NCBI GenBank assembly: GCA_937123825.1
Contig: CAKZKQ010000441.1
Location: forward strand, 1-59,550
Source of the DNA: an uncultured Pseudomonadota bacterium
Lineage (GTDB): Bacteria > Myxococcota_A > Bradymonadia > Bradymonadales > GCA-2716585
Reading direction: 5' to 3'
Length of the DNA stretch: 59,550 nucleotides
Shown here: positions 45,988 through 54,887 of the stretch, piece after piece
How the letters are laid out: each line of letters starts with the position of its first letter
How positions within the stretch are numbered: the stretch's first letter is position 1
Made by a program: the position numbers and the translations under genes
Notes under the pieces: generated by a model
What the model was told of the DNA's origin: nothing
What the model saw: the letters and a program-made list of their open reading frames with translations, nothing else
The model's database searches: none

Positions 45988-46709
45988 CACTGACAGCCTC
46001 CCTCGCACGACTCCAACACCACCTCGGCGCTGCGGTGATCCCCGCGCTCCAGGCTCACGGTCCCCAGGCCCCGAAAGACCCCCTGACCGCTGGCCGAAAG
46101 CCCAATGGCCTCTATGACGTAGTCACCGCTGCGGAGCCCTTCGATTACACCCACGCCCCAGACGCAGTCGAAGACCTGCTCGTCTATGGCAAAGGCGTCG
46201 GCGTCGTAAACGCCGACCGCAATCCGCTCCACACCCTTGACCGCGCACAGCCGCCCGTCGTCAAAGCGCCAACCCACCTCCAGCGACGCCGGACGGGCCG
46301 TCAGACGCTGCTCGGCCATGGTGGCCGTCAAGCCCGATCCCACACCCACCCGAACCGACTCGGAGGCAAAGGTCGTCTTGCCGTTTGCTTCGACACCCAG
46401 CAGCTGCACCACATACGCCCGAGGCACCAGATCCTCGATCAACGCACGGCGCGTCTGGCAGTCGTATACGATCTGCTCGCTGTAAGACTTGTCCGGTGTC
46501 TGGATCGACACCTCCACGCGAGAGACCTGCGATCCCTCGCACCCCATCGGGCTGATCCGCCATGACAACGACAGATCCCCCGGGGGCTCCTCCGCAGGCG
46601 GCGCGGCGCAGCCCACCATCGAGGCCCACGACAACGCGGCCCCCAACAACAAGCTCACCCTAAAACCACCTTGGAGTTTCCTCGACACAGCCCAGCTCCT
46701 CACATCCAT
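45987..46709 (-). CDS. Lipoprotein of unknown function, 240 aa
   Basis: Signal segment VSLLLGAALSWASMVGC ends at C34 (lipobox MVGC). The mature part reads as two repeats of an immunoglobulin-like or carboxypeptidase-regulatory fold: SLSWRISPMGCEGSQVSRVE with DLVPRAYVVQLLGVEANGKT, and LEVGWRFDDGRLCAVKGVER with GLRSGDYVIEAIGLSASGQG. Each repeat has a paired cysteine. It may assist the downstream NlpC-like lipoprotein, with which it overlaps by one base. The start is taken as ATG 46709; a GTG near the signal (residue 18) is possible. Confidence 0.8.
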   Translation of the reverse strand: MDVRSWAVSRKLQGGFRVSLLLGAALSWASMVGCAAPPAEEPPGDLSLSWRISPMGCEGSQVSRVEVSIQTPDKSYSEQIVYDCQTRRALIEDLVPRAYVVQLLGVEANGKTTFASESVRVGVGSGLTATMAEQRLTARPASLEVGWRFDDGRLCAVKGVERIAVGVYDADAFAIDEQVFDCVWGVGVIEGLRSGDYVIEAIGLSASGQGVFRGLGTVSLERGDHRSAEVVLESCEGGCQ

Positions 46710-46848
46710 GTGTAGGATAGTGTGTTCCCTTACACTACCATCAACGACATTAGACTACGTTGGAGTACCGTCAAGAAAACCCCCTCTTCGGGGGCAAAGT
46801 CAGCCATTGAGAGGCTGCGCGCGGCCCATGTGTGGGTCGCTGGCGGGG

Positions 46849-47706
46849 CTACCGAGGGGCGCCGATGCGCTGCACCAGGGTCACCATCCCCACTTCACGG
46901 GCGCCGTGGCTCAAGATCGCCTCGGTGTCGATCCGATCCGCGCCCAGGGCTCGCCAGATCATCTCCAAACCCAGCCGATCAAGCCCAAAAGGCGCTCCCG
47001 CAGCGCCGAGCGCCTGCACCATCGGCGCATCCAGCCCGCGCAGGCCAGGACCAAACCAGTCAAAGCCCACAAAGAGCCGCTGGTGGGGCAGCGCCATCAA
47101 CCCCTGGGCCACGTGTTGGAGCCGATCCATCGACCAAAACGGCGCCAGCCCCGTCACCAGGACCCGCAGCGGCACCCCATCGTTGGGCGCCTGCTCATGA
47201 AGGACCGAGAGCCACCGGTCTGACCCGATCGGATCGTCCTGCACAAAGCGCGCGCAGGCCGGATCGGACAACCCAGCCGCCGCCAGGCGCTCCGCACGCG
47301 CGTCGAGCACATCGGGGCGATCCACCAACCAGAGCGATCCCTCCCCCAACAATCCCGGCGGCCAACGCAGCGGCGACGGATCCAGACCCGCCCCCAACCA
47401 CATCACCCGCGCGTGCCCCGGCATGATCAAACGGCGCAGGACCCGATCAAACCACCGATCCCTGACCGTCCACCACGCCCGCAGCGTCGGCGACAAGGTC
47501 TCCAACGCCGCCGCCCCCGCCGGGGTGCTCAATGCCGACACAATCGGGTCGGTCGCTGGCTCCTGACGGCGCAGCGCCGCCTGAAGCCCAAGGTGATCAA
47601 GACTGCGATCCATAACGATCCCTGCAAACGCGTTCTGAGCGCCGCCAACCCAGGAAAAACCCTCTCCCGGCCGCCGCAGTGACCCTACCAGCCATCCGCG
47701 ACCCAT
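46849..47706 (-). CDS. SAM-dependent methyltransferase, LCMT/PPM family
   Basis: A 285-residue class I methyltransferase of the leucine carboxyl methyltransferase superfamily. The N-terminal region has the family's RDRWFDRVLRRLIMPGHARV followed by the SAM-binding strand VMWLGAGLDPSPLR. Acidic motif II is LWLVDRPDVLDARAERLAA, and VTGLAPFWSMDRLQ matches the substrate-lid segment. This family methylates carboxylates or small metabolites; the substrate is unknown. The ATG at 47706 has GGAGG eight bases upstream and is preferred over an upstream TTG (47736). It is separated from the downstream lipoprotein by 139 bases. Confidence 0.87.
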   Translation of the reverse strand: MGRGWLVGSLRRPGEGFSWVGGAQNAFAGIVMDRSLDHLGLQAALRRQEPATDPIVSALSTPAGAAALETLSPTLRAWWTVRDRWFDRVLRRLIMPGHARVMWLGAGLDPSPLRWPPGLLGEGSLWLVDRPDVLDARAERLAAAGLSDPACARFVQDDPIGSDRWLSVLHEQAPNDGVPLRVLVTGLAPFWSMDRLQHVAQGLMALPHQRLFVGFDWFGPGLRGLDAPMVQALGAAGAPFGLDRLGLEMIWRALGADRIDTEAILSHGAREVGMVTLVQRIGAPR

Positions 47707-47943
47707 CGGCAACGCCTCCAAGGCCCCGCGCAACACCCATCATTTGCCCGGATCAAGCCGCTGTCCAGTTTGTTGCCCCATCCCAACCCCAAGACCCACA
47801 GCCCGCCAGACTGCGCCAAGCTCACCCCACCCAAGCATCACCCACAAGGCCAAAGACAAACCGAACCCAAAACCCCCTTCATTTGACGCCCCAATGCTGT
47901 CATACTTCGCAAGGCATAAACCCCACAGGGCGCGCGTTGGTTC

Positions 47944-48759
47944 ATGGCGGCAGTGGCAGCGGACAAACCATCCCCTGACCCGCGCCCTTGGAAGCCCGTG
48001 TACCTCGAAAGGACTCAGGTGGTGGAAAAACCAAACAACATCAACGCCATCGGCGCCCTCTTGCTGGCCGGCGGCGTCATGACCGTCATGGTCTCGGTCG
48101 GCATGGCCATCGCCACCTTTGGACTGTGGCTTCCATGGATCTACGGCGTCATCGCTGGCACCTACTCCATCATCCGGGGCTCGACCCTGCTGGGCGACAA
48201 CGCCGCAGGCACCGGCGTCCCCACCAGCGCCCCCGCCATGCTCATCCTCAACGTCCTCAACTGCGACATGATGTCGATGGTCATGGGCATCGTGGCGCTG
48301 GCACTGATGCAAGACCCCCAGGCCCGCGCCTACCTCACCGGTCAACAACAAGACGACAACGACCTGGCCCGCGGACATCAGGCCGGACGCGCCAAACGCC
48401 AAGCCGTCGCTGCGACCGCCGCTGCCCCCATCGCCGAAGTCGCCCCTCTGAGCCTGCCCTCTCCCGACTCCTGGGGCCCTCCCCCCGCCGCCAAGAGCGC
48501 CGCCGAGACCGCCAAAGAAGACGCCGCCCAGGACTCCTGGGCCGCCCCCTCGTGGGGCGGAGGTTGGGGCTCCGAACCCCTGGCCAACATGCCCGATCCG
48601 CCCGGCGCCACGCTCCCCGACGATCTCCTGGAGCCCCCGCCGCCGCTCAAAACCGACGGCATCCTCGACGACATGGCCGACTGGGAGCGGCGCTTCGCCG
48701 AAGCCGTCGAGACCGAAGAGGTCGGGGCCTCGGCCTGGAGCCACACCTCCAAGAAATGA
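47944..48759 (+). CDS. Small polytopic membrane protein with long acidic proline-rich tail
   Basis: A 271-residue protein with two or three membrane helices at about 35-75 (LLLAGGVMTVMVSVGMAIAT; LWLPWIYGVIAGTYSIIRG) and 95-125 (APAMLILNVLNCDMMSMVMG). A cytosolic or periplasmic tail of about 145 residues follows, rich in A, P, D and E, ending near a helix DWERRFAEAVETEEVGASAW. No family is named. Start uncertain: ATG 47944, or GTG 48019 with AAAGGA five bases upstream, which would begin just before the first helix. Its stop overlaps the start of the EEP gene in ATGA, so they are probably co-translated. Confidence 0.75.
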   Translation: MAAVAADKPSPDPRPWKPVYLERTQVVEKPNNINAIGALLLAGGVMTVMVSVGMAIATFGLWLPWIYGVIAGTYSIIRGSTLLGDNAAGTGVPTSAPAMLILNVLNCDMMSMVMGIVALALMQDPQARAYLTGQQQDDNDLARGHQAGRAKRQAVAATAAAPIAEVAPLSLPSPDSWGPPPAAKSAAETAKEDAAQDSWAAPSWGGGWGSEPLANMPDPPGATLPDDLLEPPPPLKTDGILDDMADWERRFAEAVETEEVGASAWSHTSKK

Positions 48760-49529
48760 TCCTGCGACTGGTCACCCTCAACGTCCTGTGCGACGACACC
48801 CACAGCCAGCGCATCCAAACGCCCACACGCCACCGGGCCATCTGGAGCACTCTGGGCACCCTCACCCCCCACGTCATCGGCCTCCAGGAAGTCTCCCAGC
48901 AAGCCCTGGGTGATCTAATGACCCACCCCTGGGCGAAAGCCCACACCTGCTCTGACACCCCACACAGCAAAGACCTCCACCCCCACGGACAGGTCCTGCT
49001 CACCACACACCCCGTGACTTCCTCGTGGTCTTGCCGCTTTGGACCCCACAAACGCGCCGTCGCCTTTGATCTCCAACTCCCCCACCGGGTCGGAGCGCTG
49101 ACCGTCTGCGTGCTCCACCTGACCAGCAGCCGCAAACAACCCCAATACGACCGGCGCGCCGCACAACTGTCCCAACTCCTTGGCAGACTGCCCGCGCGCG
49201 CCGTCATCATGGGCGACTTCAATTTTGACCACAGCCGCGAAGCCAACACCCTCCTGGACGCAGGCTTCACAGACCTCTGGCCCCACCTCCATCCGGGCGA
49301 CCCCGGCTTTACCTTCGACCCCACACAAAACGGGCTGGCCGCGCTCATGAGCCAGACCACGCGCCCCAAACGCTACGACCGCGTCTTTGTCCGGGGCAAA
49401 GGGCTGCGCCCCCACAAAGCGCGCCTGATCCTCAACACACCCCTGCCCCACCCCGCAGGGCTGCTGGGTCCGCTCTTTGCCTCGGATCACTTTGGAATCT
49501 GTGCAGAAATCGAAGTCACCGCGCCCTGA
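48756..49529 (+). CDS. Endonuclease/exonuclease/phosphatase (EEP) family protein
   Basis: A 257-residue metal-dependent phosphodiesterase of the EEP superfamily. Motifs in order: RLVTLNVLCDD (first metal asparagine), HVIGLQEVSQ (glutamate of the active site), VIMGDFNFD and ASDHFGICAEI (catalytic SDH). This set and the short, single-domain length are closest to tyrosyl-DNA phosphodiesterase 2-like or sphingomyelinase-like EEP proteins; the substrate (DNA, phospholipid or nucleotide) is not decided. No signal peptide, so cytosolic. The start at 48756 shares ATGA with the preceding membrane protein. A longer frame upstream is a reading of that gene in another frame. Confidence 0.88.
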   Translation: MILRLVTLNVLCDDTHSQRIQTPTRHRAIWSTLGTLTPHVIGLQEVSQQALGDLMTHPWAKAHTCSDTPHSKDLHPHGQVLLTTHPVTSSWSCRFGPHKRAVAFDLQLPHRVGALTVCVLHLTSSRKQPQYDRRAAQLSQLLGRLPARAVIMGDFNFDHSREANTLLDAGFTDLWPHLHPGDPGFTFDPTQNGLAALMSQTTRPKRYDRVFVRGKGLRPHKARLILNTPLPHPAGLLGPLFASDHFGICAEIEVTAP

Positions 49530-49550
49530 CAAGATCAAAACGCAAGGCGA

Positions 49551-52500
49551 TCAGCGCCGACCGCGCCCCGGAGACGGCATCGCGGCACGCGCCAGCCTGA
49601 AACCGATGCTGTTGTTGCGGGCCATGCGCAGCACGCGCACCCGGCTGGCCAGACGACACCCCTTGGCGTCCTGATTCCAGGCCCCACCACGGGCCGTGCA
49701 GGTCTGGGCGTCGGGGTGAATGGGGTTGTCGGGGTCTGGCATGTCCGCCACCCACTCGCGCACCCCTCCGGCCATGTCGCGCACCCCGTAGGGCGACTCA
49801 TCGGCGCGGAAAACCCCCACAGGCTCGGGCTGACTGTGCTCGGGGCGCGAAAAGAGCATCTTGCAGAAGGTCGGATCAAAGTGGTTGCCCCACGGATACA
49901 CGCGCGCATCGGTGCCGCGCCCCGCTTTCTCCCACTCCATCTCGGTCGGCAGCCGGTACGCCACCCCATCGCGCTCGCTGCGCCAGCGGATGTAGGCCAG
50001 CGCATCGTCAAACGACACGCCGATCACCGGCAAATCCCACTCAATCCCGCGCCCGGCAGGGTAACGATCGCGCGCCTGGCCCTCGATCAGGATCTCGTCG
50101 GGCACATACATGTCCAAACCGGCATCCAAACGCGCCAACAAACCGTCGCTGCCCCTCGAAGAAGGCAAACGCAACCGAGCGGCCGCCGGATCGTGGCGCA
50201 CCAGATCGTTGATAAACTCCAGATACTGCCGGAACGTCACCGGGAAGCGCGAAATGAGCACCGCCTCCACAAACGGCTCCGAGCGCTCAAAGGACCCAAA
50301 CGCCTCATCGTCCCCGCCCATGATGAACTCACCGGGCGGAATGTGCACAAAGTCGTCCCCGATCTGCTCTCCGGTGAGCATATCGACGACAATATCGACC
50401 TCACCGCAGCGCTCGACCGTCACCGGCGCCGTCACCTTGCGACAACCCTGCAAACGCAGCGTCATCAAATAGGTCCCCATCGCCATCCGAGCGTCCCGAA
50501 TGGGTGTGCGCCCCACATAATGCGCCTCTCCGGGCACCTGACGACGGTCACGCAGCTCCAACGGCTGCACAAAGACCTCCGCGCCCTCGGGAAAAGTCGC
50601 CACCGTCAGCGTCCCGTGGCCTTCAAGCAGCGGCGTGTAGGTCCCATCGTCGTACTGACGGATCAACGCCTCAAAATAGATCACGTCGAGGATGTCCTGA
50701 CGCCTCTCAGCGGTCTTGAACCTCGACCAATAAAGCTGCGCCAGCCCTTGATGGGCCGAAGAATACTCAGGATCGTAAGCCAACGCCTGGGTGTAGGCCG
50801 TCACAGCCTCCCCAAAGGCGCGCGCCATGCGGTGACGAGCGGCCTGGACCTCATCCTGGAGCTTCCAAACCAGCCGTTTGCGCGCCACAGGCTCCCAATC
50901 TTCCACCGCAGCGGCCGCATCCCGCGCGCGGCGCTCCAAAGCCTGGATTTCACCCAGTGCGCGGAAGTAGGACTCGGTGTGACGGGCCGCCAATGTGCCG
51001 CGACGGGTCGCCTCACGTGGGCGCATCCCATCCAAATAGGTCTCGACGGCCAACAACACATCGCGCGCCGACGCAAACCGGTCTTCGCGCTGCGGCGAAA
51101 GGGCCTTCAGACACAATGCTTCCAGCTCGTCGGGGATTTCGCGGCCTGGGGCGCGGCGTTTGGGGGACACAAGCTCGCTGTTGACCACCTGGAGCATGAC
51201 CTCAAAGGGGGTCTGGCCCACAAAGGGCGGCTCCAGCGTCAAAATCTCATAGAGGATCGCCCCCAACGCATAGACGTCGCTGAGTTCATCGACCAACTCA
51301 AGCTCGCCGCGCGCCTGTTCGGGCGGCATGTAGGCCGGCGTCCCGAGCGTTTGTCCCGGTCGATGGTCTTCGCCGCCCTGGAGGTAGAAATCCGTCACCA
51401 CCTCCCGGCCCTCAACCTTGGCCAGGCCCCAGTCCATCACCAAAACCTCGCCAAAGTCCCCCAACATGACGTTGTCGGGCTTGAGATCGCGGTGCACGAC
51501 CCCTCGGACGTGGGCAAAGTGGAGCGCCAGGCAGACCTGACGGAAGATGTTCAGGAGCCTGGGCAGCGTGTACTCCTCGATGATCAACTCGTCGCCCCGC
51601 GCCATGGCCTGCAAGACCTCGCGCAGCGAGTGGCGACGCACCTCTTTCATCGTGTAGTAGAGCTGCCCATCGCCCAACATGCCCATGTCGTAGACGGGGA
51701 TGATGTTGGGGTGCTCAAGCTGGCCGGTGGTCTGGGCCTCGGCGATGAAGCGCTGGAGGTTTTGGTTGGTCAGTGGGGCGGCGTCGTCGGGCCGGGTGAG
51801 GATCTTCATCGCCACCGTCCGGCCCAAATCGCGGTCAAAGGCCCTCAACACGCGCCCGCCCCCGCCGCGCCCCAGCTCGCGCCCCAACATATAGCGCTCA
51901 CGGGCCACGCGACCGCGCAGCGGCCGGATGGTCGAGTTGTGCGGCGAGTGTGATCCAGAGGAGTTGACCTGAGCGCTGACGCGGTGCAGACCCGGGTCGC
52001 TCTGGCTCAGCACCGAGCCGCGCAGATCGTTGGGGGCGGCGGCGTCCTGGGTGTCGTCGAGCGCCACCGGGGGCGAGTCGTCGGGCTGCATGGTGAGCAA
52101 CACGTCGGCCAGGCTGATGTTGGACGGGCCGTTGTGGGGCAGGCCATGTTCGCCCACGTGGGCGATGAACTCGTGGGTGGATCGCGTCTCGATCCACTTC
52201 TCACGAGGACCAGATGGCGCGGGACCTGGGCGCGAGAGCGCGGCAGAGGCGCCGCTGCGCACCATGCGCTGGTTGGCCTGCCAATACGCCAACATGGCCG
52301 AGAGTTGTTCTTCGGAGACGTAACCGCCGTCGACCCAGAACAACTGCGGTGATTGGGGCGGTCCAGCCAGCATGCCCAACGCCAGCGAGACCTGACAGAG
52401 CACATCCACGTCGATCAGACCGAGCTCAAGCGCGATCTTTCCCAACTCGATGTGGTCCTGGGTCTCCAACTGCGGCGTCGATTCCGCGCTCTGCATGCGC

Positions 52501-52565
52501 CTGTCCCGTGTGCGTCGCGCCTTTGGGCAGTTCAGCCACCGCGCGACATCCCGTGTGCTCTGCAT
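49551..52565 (-). CDS. Ser/Thr protein kinase fused to FGE-sulfatase-like domain
   Basis: A 1004-residue signalling protein. After a disordered N-terminal region (an early helical domain DHIELGKIALELGLIDVDVL is recognisable), the kinase domain spans about 222-510: GRELGRGGGGRVLRAFD, K254 in TVAMKIL, VVHRDLKPDNVML with D360, and DWG in VLVMDWGLAK in place of DFG, a change common in bacterial kinases. A helical/TPR-like spacer (about 540-680) and a PEGA-like beta module follow. The final 270 residues are an FGE/SUMF1-like fold: VHIPPGEFIMGG, RLPTEMEWEKAGRG, and GGAWNQDAKGCRLASR with GFRLARA. Formylglycine chemistry is unlikely as the paired cysteines are not both present. Start uncertain (ATG 52565 or ATG 52496). 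It could phosphorylate threonines read by the FHA proteins. Confidence 0.92.
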   Translation of the reverse strand: MQSTRDVARWLNCPKARRTRDRRMQSAESTPQLETQDHIELGKIALELGLIDVDVLCQVSLALGMLAGPPQSPQLFWVDGGYVSEEQLSAMLAYWQANQRMVRSGASAALSRPGPAPSGPREKWIETRSTHEFIAHVGEHGLPHNGPSNISLADVLLTMQPDDSPPVALDDTQDAAAPNDLRGSVLSQSDPGLHRVSAQVNSSGSHSPHNSTIRPLRGRVARERYMLGRELGRGGGGRVLRAFDRDLGRTVAMKILTRPDDAAPLTNQNLQRFIAEAQTTGQLEHPNIIPVYDMGMLGDGQLYYTMKEVRRHSLREVLQAMARGDELIIEEYTLPRLLNIFRQVCLALHFAHVRGVVHRDLKPDNVMLGDFGEVLVMDWGLAKVEGREVVTDFYLQGGEDHRPGQTLGTPAYMPPEQARGELELVDELSDVYALGAILYEILTLEPPFVGQTPFEVMLQVVNSELVSPKRRAPGREIPDELEALCLKALSPQREDRFASARDVLLAVETYLDGMRPREATRRGTLAARHTESYFRALGEIQALERRARDAAAAVEDWEPVARKRLVWKLQDEVQAARHRMARAFGEAVTAYTQALAYDPEYSSAHQGLAQLYWSRFKTAERRQDILDVIYFEALIRQYDDGTYTPLLEGHGTLTVATFPEGAEVFVQPLELRDRRQVPGEAHYVGRTPIRDARMAMGTYLMTLRLQGCRKVTAPVTVERCGEVDIVVDMLTGEQIGDDFVHIPPGEFIMGGDDEAFGSFERSEPFVEAVLISRFPVTFRQYLEFINDLVRHDPAAARLRLPSSRGSDGLLARLDAGLDMYVPDEILIEGQARDRYPAGRGIEWDLPVIGVSFDDALAYIRWRSERDGVAYRLPTEMEWEKAGRGTDARVYPWGNHFDPTFCKMLFSRPEHSQPEPVGVFRADESPYGVRDMAGGVREWVADMPDPDNPIHPDAQTCTARGGAWNQDAKGCRLASRVRVLRMARNNSIGFRLARAAMPSPGRGRR

Positions 52566-52832
52566 CAAGGTGTGATTTTACCCACAAACCTCACTGCGAC
52601 GTCGGCGTCCAGCATAGGCAAACCAGACCCCCGTGCCAAGATTCTGGCTTAATAGATTCACCACGACTCAAAACTTTCACCTTGAGTCATAAAACCCAAC
52701 CACGCCGGAGCCCCCCAACACTTTATAATATGAACAAATGAACGCACAATGCTTGATCTTGGGGCATTGGGCCTTAAACTGTGTCTGTGCGTGTTATGAG
52801 ATGATGGCGCTAAAAACTATCTCATACCGTCA

Positions 52833-52874
52833 CCCGGCCTCGCCGTGGCATCCAATGTCCAGGGCGAGGCCGGG
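52833..52874 (-). terminator. GC-rich hairpin in the 52566-52888 gap
   Basis: CCCGGCCTCGCC (52833-52844) and GGCGAGGCCGGG (52863-52874) form a perfect 12-base stem with an 18-base loop, 15 bases after the stop of the reverse-strand gene at 52889. No strong T run follows, so termination is only probable. The rest of the 323-base gap (52566-52888) contains the start region of the kinase gene and TATAAT at 52723, but no gene. Confidence 0.5.
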
Positions 52875-52888
52875 GCGTTTCTTGAGGA

Positions 52889-53596
52889 TCAAAAAGGCTC
52901 TTGGGGCCTTGGGATGGTGCATGGGCGCGCGGGCAGGGTGTACCACCGCCAAAGCGCGTCGAGGTCCTTTTGGGAGCGTTTCCAGGGCGATTTTGGCCCT
53001 GGGAGCATCATCGCGGCCTGCTCCAGAGCGCTGGTGGGCATGCGGCGCACCATGATCCAATGCTGGGGCTCGGTGGGAAGTCCGGTGTCGTGGGTGTGGC
53101 GCGCGGCCATGAGCAGCGCGCCGAGCTGTGAAGACGTCAGGGCGAGCCGCTGGGAGGCGTCGGCCAGGGAGCGCAGCGGCTTGTCGTCCGGGGTGAAGCG
53201 CTGACCGTCGGGGCCGACAATCTGATTGAAGGCGCGCTTTTGAAAGTCGGCGCCAAGCCCTTCAGGCCAGCGCCAGCGTCCGGACGCCGCCCCGTTGATT
53301 ACGCGCACCACCGCAAACGCCCCCCAGGACCCGGCCTCAAGGACCCCAGACTCTTGCGCGGCCCGGTAACGCAGCCGAACCCGATCTTTGGAACGGTGGG
53401 GGACTGCTTCACATGAAACATCGTTGGGGTGATGGTGTGGATCGGGCGCGGGCAAGCGCTCCAAGGTCGCCGGTGGCATGAGCGCGGACGGGGCAAACAC
53501 CGCCGTGATGGCCAGCCACAAGGGTATCAGCGCCCAAAGCGCGCGGCCAACGCGATGGCTCCAGGGCTCTGTGGCCCCAAGTGGATCAAACCCCAT
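52889..53596 (-). CDS. Membrane-anchored hypothetical protein, 235 aa
   Basis: One membrane segment near residues 18-38 (ALWALIPLWLAITAVFAPSA), then a proline/histidine-rich linker and a globular domain. FAVVRVINGAASGRWRWPEG and QKRAFNQIVGPDGQRFTPDD resemble in part the start of SleB-type cell-wall hydrolases, where a helix with V-x-N is followed by an active glutamate, but the match is weak. I do not assign a function. It contains one of the parS-like sites (53405-53420) within its coding region. Start at ATG 53596; no neighbour shares its direction. Confidence 0.62.
   Translation of the reverse strand: MGFDPLGATEPWSHRVGRALWALIPLWLAITAVFAPSALMPPATLERLPAPDPHHHPNDVSCEAVPHRSKDRVRLRYRAAQESGVLEAGSWGAFAVVRVINGAASGRWRWPEGLGADFQKRAFNQIVGPDGQRFTPDDKPLRSLADASQRLALTSSQLGALLMAARHTHDTGLPTEPQHWIMVRRMPTSALEQAAMMLPGPKSPWKRSQKDLDALWRWYTLPARPCTIPRPQEPF
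53405..53420. promoter_or_regulatory. parS-like site inside a coding region, 14 of 16 match
   Basis: TGCTTCACATGAAACA matches parS at 14 of 16 positions. It lies inside the 52889 gene, which is common for parS since ParB binding does not need a non-coding location. Confidence 0.6.
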
Positions 53597-53759
53597 GGCA
53601 TGTCACCGCCCGCTTGTGCGTTTTGGCCCATTCAAGGGGTCGAAGGACATCTTTGCGATGTGGTAAGACCGGAGCGTGCACAGACATGGTGTGCTCAGAT
53701 GGCGGCAATGGACGCGACAAGCGCCGCTGCCGCACCAGAACAGACCCGCAGGAGGACCA

Positions 53760-54887
53760 ATGGACACCGCCCAGAACAAGATGAACCTTGGACGCGCCTT
53801 CTGGGAGCGGCTGCGCGCTGGTGATCAGCGCCCTGCCCTGCACAAACCCATCGACCCACAAGGCAACGTGGGCATGCTCAACGCCAAACAACTTCAGGCC
53901 CGACTGATCGAGATCGCCATCGGCTTGCAAGCCAAAGGCCTTGGACCCAGGCAACGCCTCTTGCTGGCCTGCCCGCAGCGCTCCGAGGCCACGCTCACCG
54001 CCCTGGCCGCCTGGATGCTTGGCGCCGTCACCATCCACATCGAGCCCGACATGGCGCCCGAGCTGCTGGGCAACGCCCTGGAGCGCGCCAAACCCGCTTG
54101 GATCCTGGCCGACTCCTTTAAAACCATCGCCGCCCTGGAACTGGCCTCCGACACCGCCGTCCAAAACGCCACGCTGATCCTGACGCAAGGCGCTGGGGAC
54201 GCCAGCGCGCGCACCCTCGACTTTGGCGCCATCGCCGAAGAAGGCCGCAAGCTGCGCGCCGTCAAAGTCAAAGAGCTGGGCAAGCTGATCTTCTCGGTGC
54301 CCCCAGAGGCGCACGCCATGATCGTCTACTGGAAGCAGGGCGACCAACTCCAGGCCGCCGCGCTCGACCACGCCGAAGTCCTGGCCGCCATGATCCCCGC
54401 GCCCGCAAGCTGGAACCTCAAGCCCGGCGCCGTGGCGCTGGTCGAAACCGGCCTCGGCGACCGCGCCGCCATGCTCGCCGTTTTGCGCCTGCTCTACCAC
54501 GGCGCCGCCCTGGCCTTCGCCAACGGCCACAACAACATCACCATCGCCCAGGGCGCGCGGCCCAACCTCATCGTCATCAACGCACGCGCGCTCGACCTCC
54601 TGCTCGACAACGCCGACAAACACCTCAACGCCTCCCCCGATGTCCGCGCCAAGCTCAAACAAGGCCTCGGGTGGCTCGTGAGCCAACGCGGCGACAACAA
54701 CAACCCGGACGATGCCCTGGGCGAGGTGGCCAACACCGTCGATGGGTGGCTGGAGCGCAAACTGGCCGATGAACTCGTCGCCGTCCTGGGCGGACGCCTG
54801 GAGCGCGTCTGGGTCGTGGCCGGGCGACTGAGCCCCGACGCCGAAGTCCTGCTGCGCACCGCGGAGGTCCCCGCCCATGTCGACTGA
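53760..54887 (+). CDS. ANL-superfamily (acyl-CoA synthetase-like) protein lacking the P-loop
   Basis: A 375-residue protein related to the N-terminal part of AMP-forming acyl-CoA synthetases. QARLIEIAIGLQAKGLGPRQ, RSEATLTALAAWMLGAVTIH and ALERAKPAWILADS match the first subdomain; HAMIVYWKQGDQLQAAALDH (185-204) falls where the ATP-binding YTSGTTGxPKG[V/A]xLxH motif should be, but the Ser/Thr/Gly signature is gone. The end, LGGRLERVWVVAGRLSPDAE, corresponds to the strand before the GYGxTE motif, and the protein stops there, so the adenylation and C-terminal lid parts are absent. Catalysis is not expected. AGGAGG (53750-53755) lies four bases before the ATG. Its 3' end overlaps the lipoprotein gene by 11 bases. 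Confidence 0.82.
   Translation: MDTAQNKMNLGRAFWERLRAGDQRPALHKPIDPQGNVGMLNAKQLQARLIEIAIGLQAKGLGPRQRLLLACPQRSEATLTALAAWMLGAVTIHIEPDMAPELLGNALERAKPAWILADSFKTIAALELASDTAVQNATLILTQGAGDASARTLDFGAIAEEGRKLRAVKVKELGKLIFSVPPEAHAMIVYWKQGDQLQAAALDHAEVLAAMIPAPASWNLKPGAVALVETGLGDRAAMLAVLRLLYHGAALAFANGHNNITIAQGARPNLIVINARALDLLLDNADKHLNASPDVRAKLKQGLGWLVSQRGDNNNPDDALGEVANTVDGWLERKLADELVAVLGGRLERVWVVAGRLSPDAEVLLRTAEVPAHVD

Noticed and set aside
49716..51953. A 745-codon forward frame across the kinase gene.
   Set aside because: Antisense to a clear kinase/FGE gene; product rich in H, R, P and without domain.
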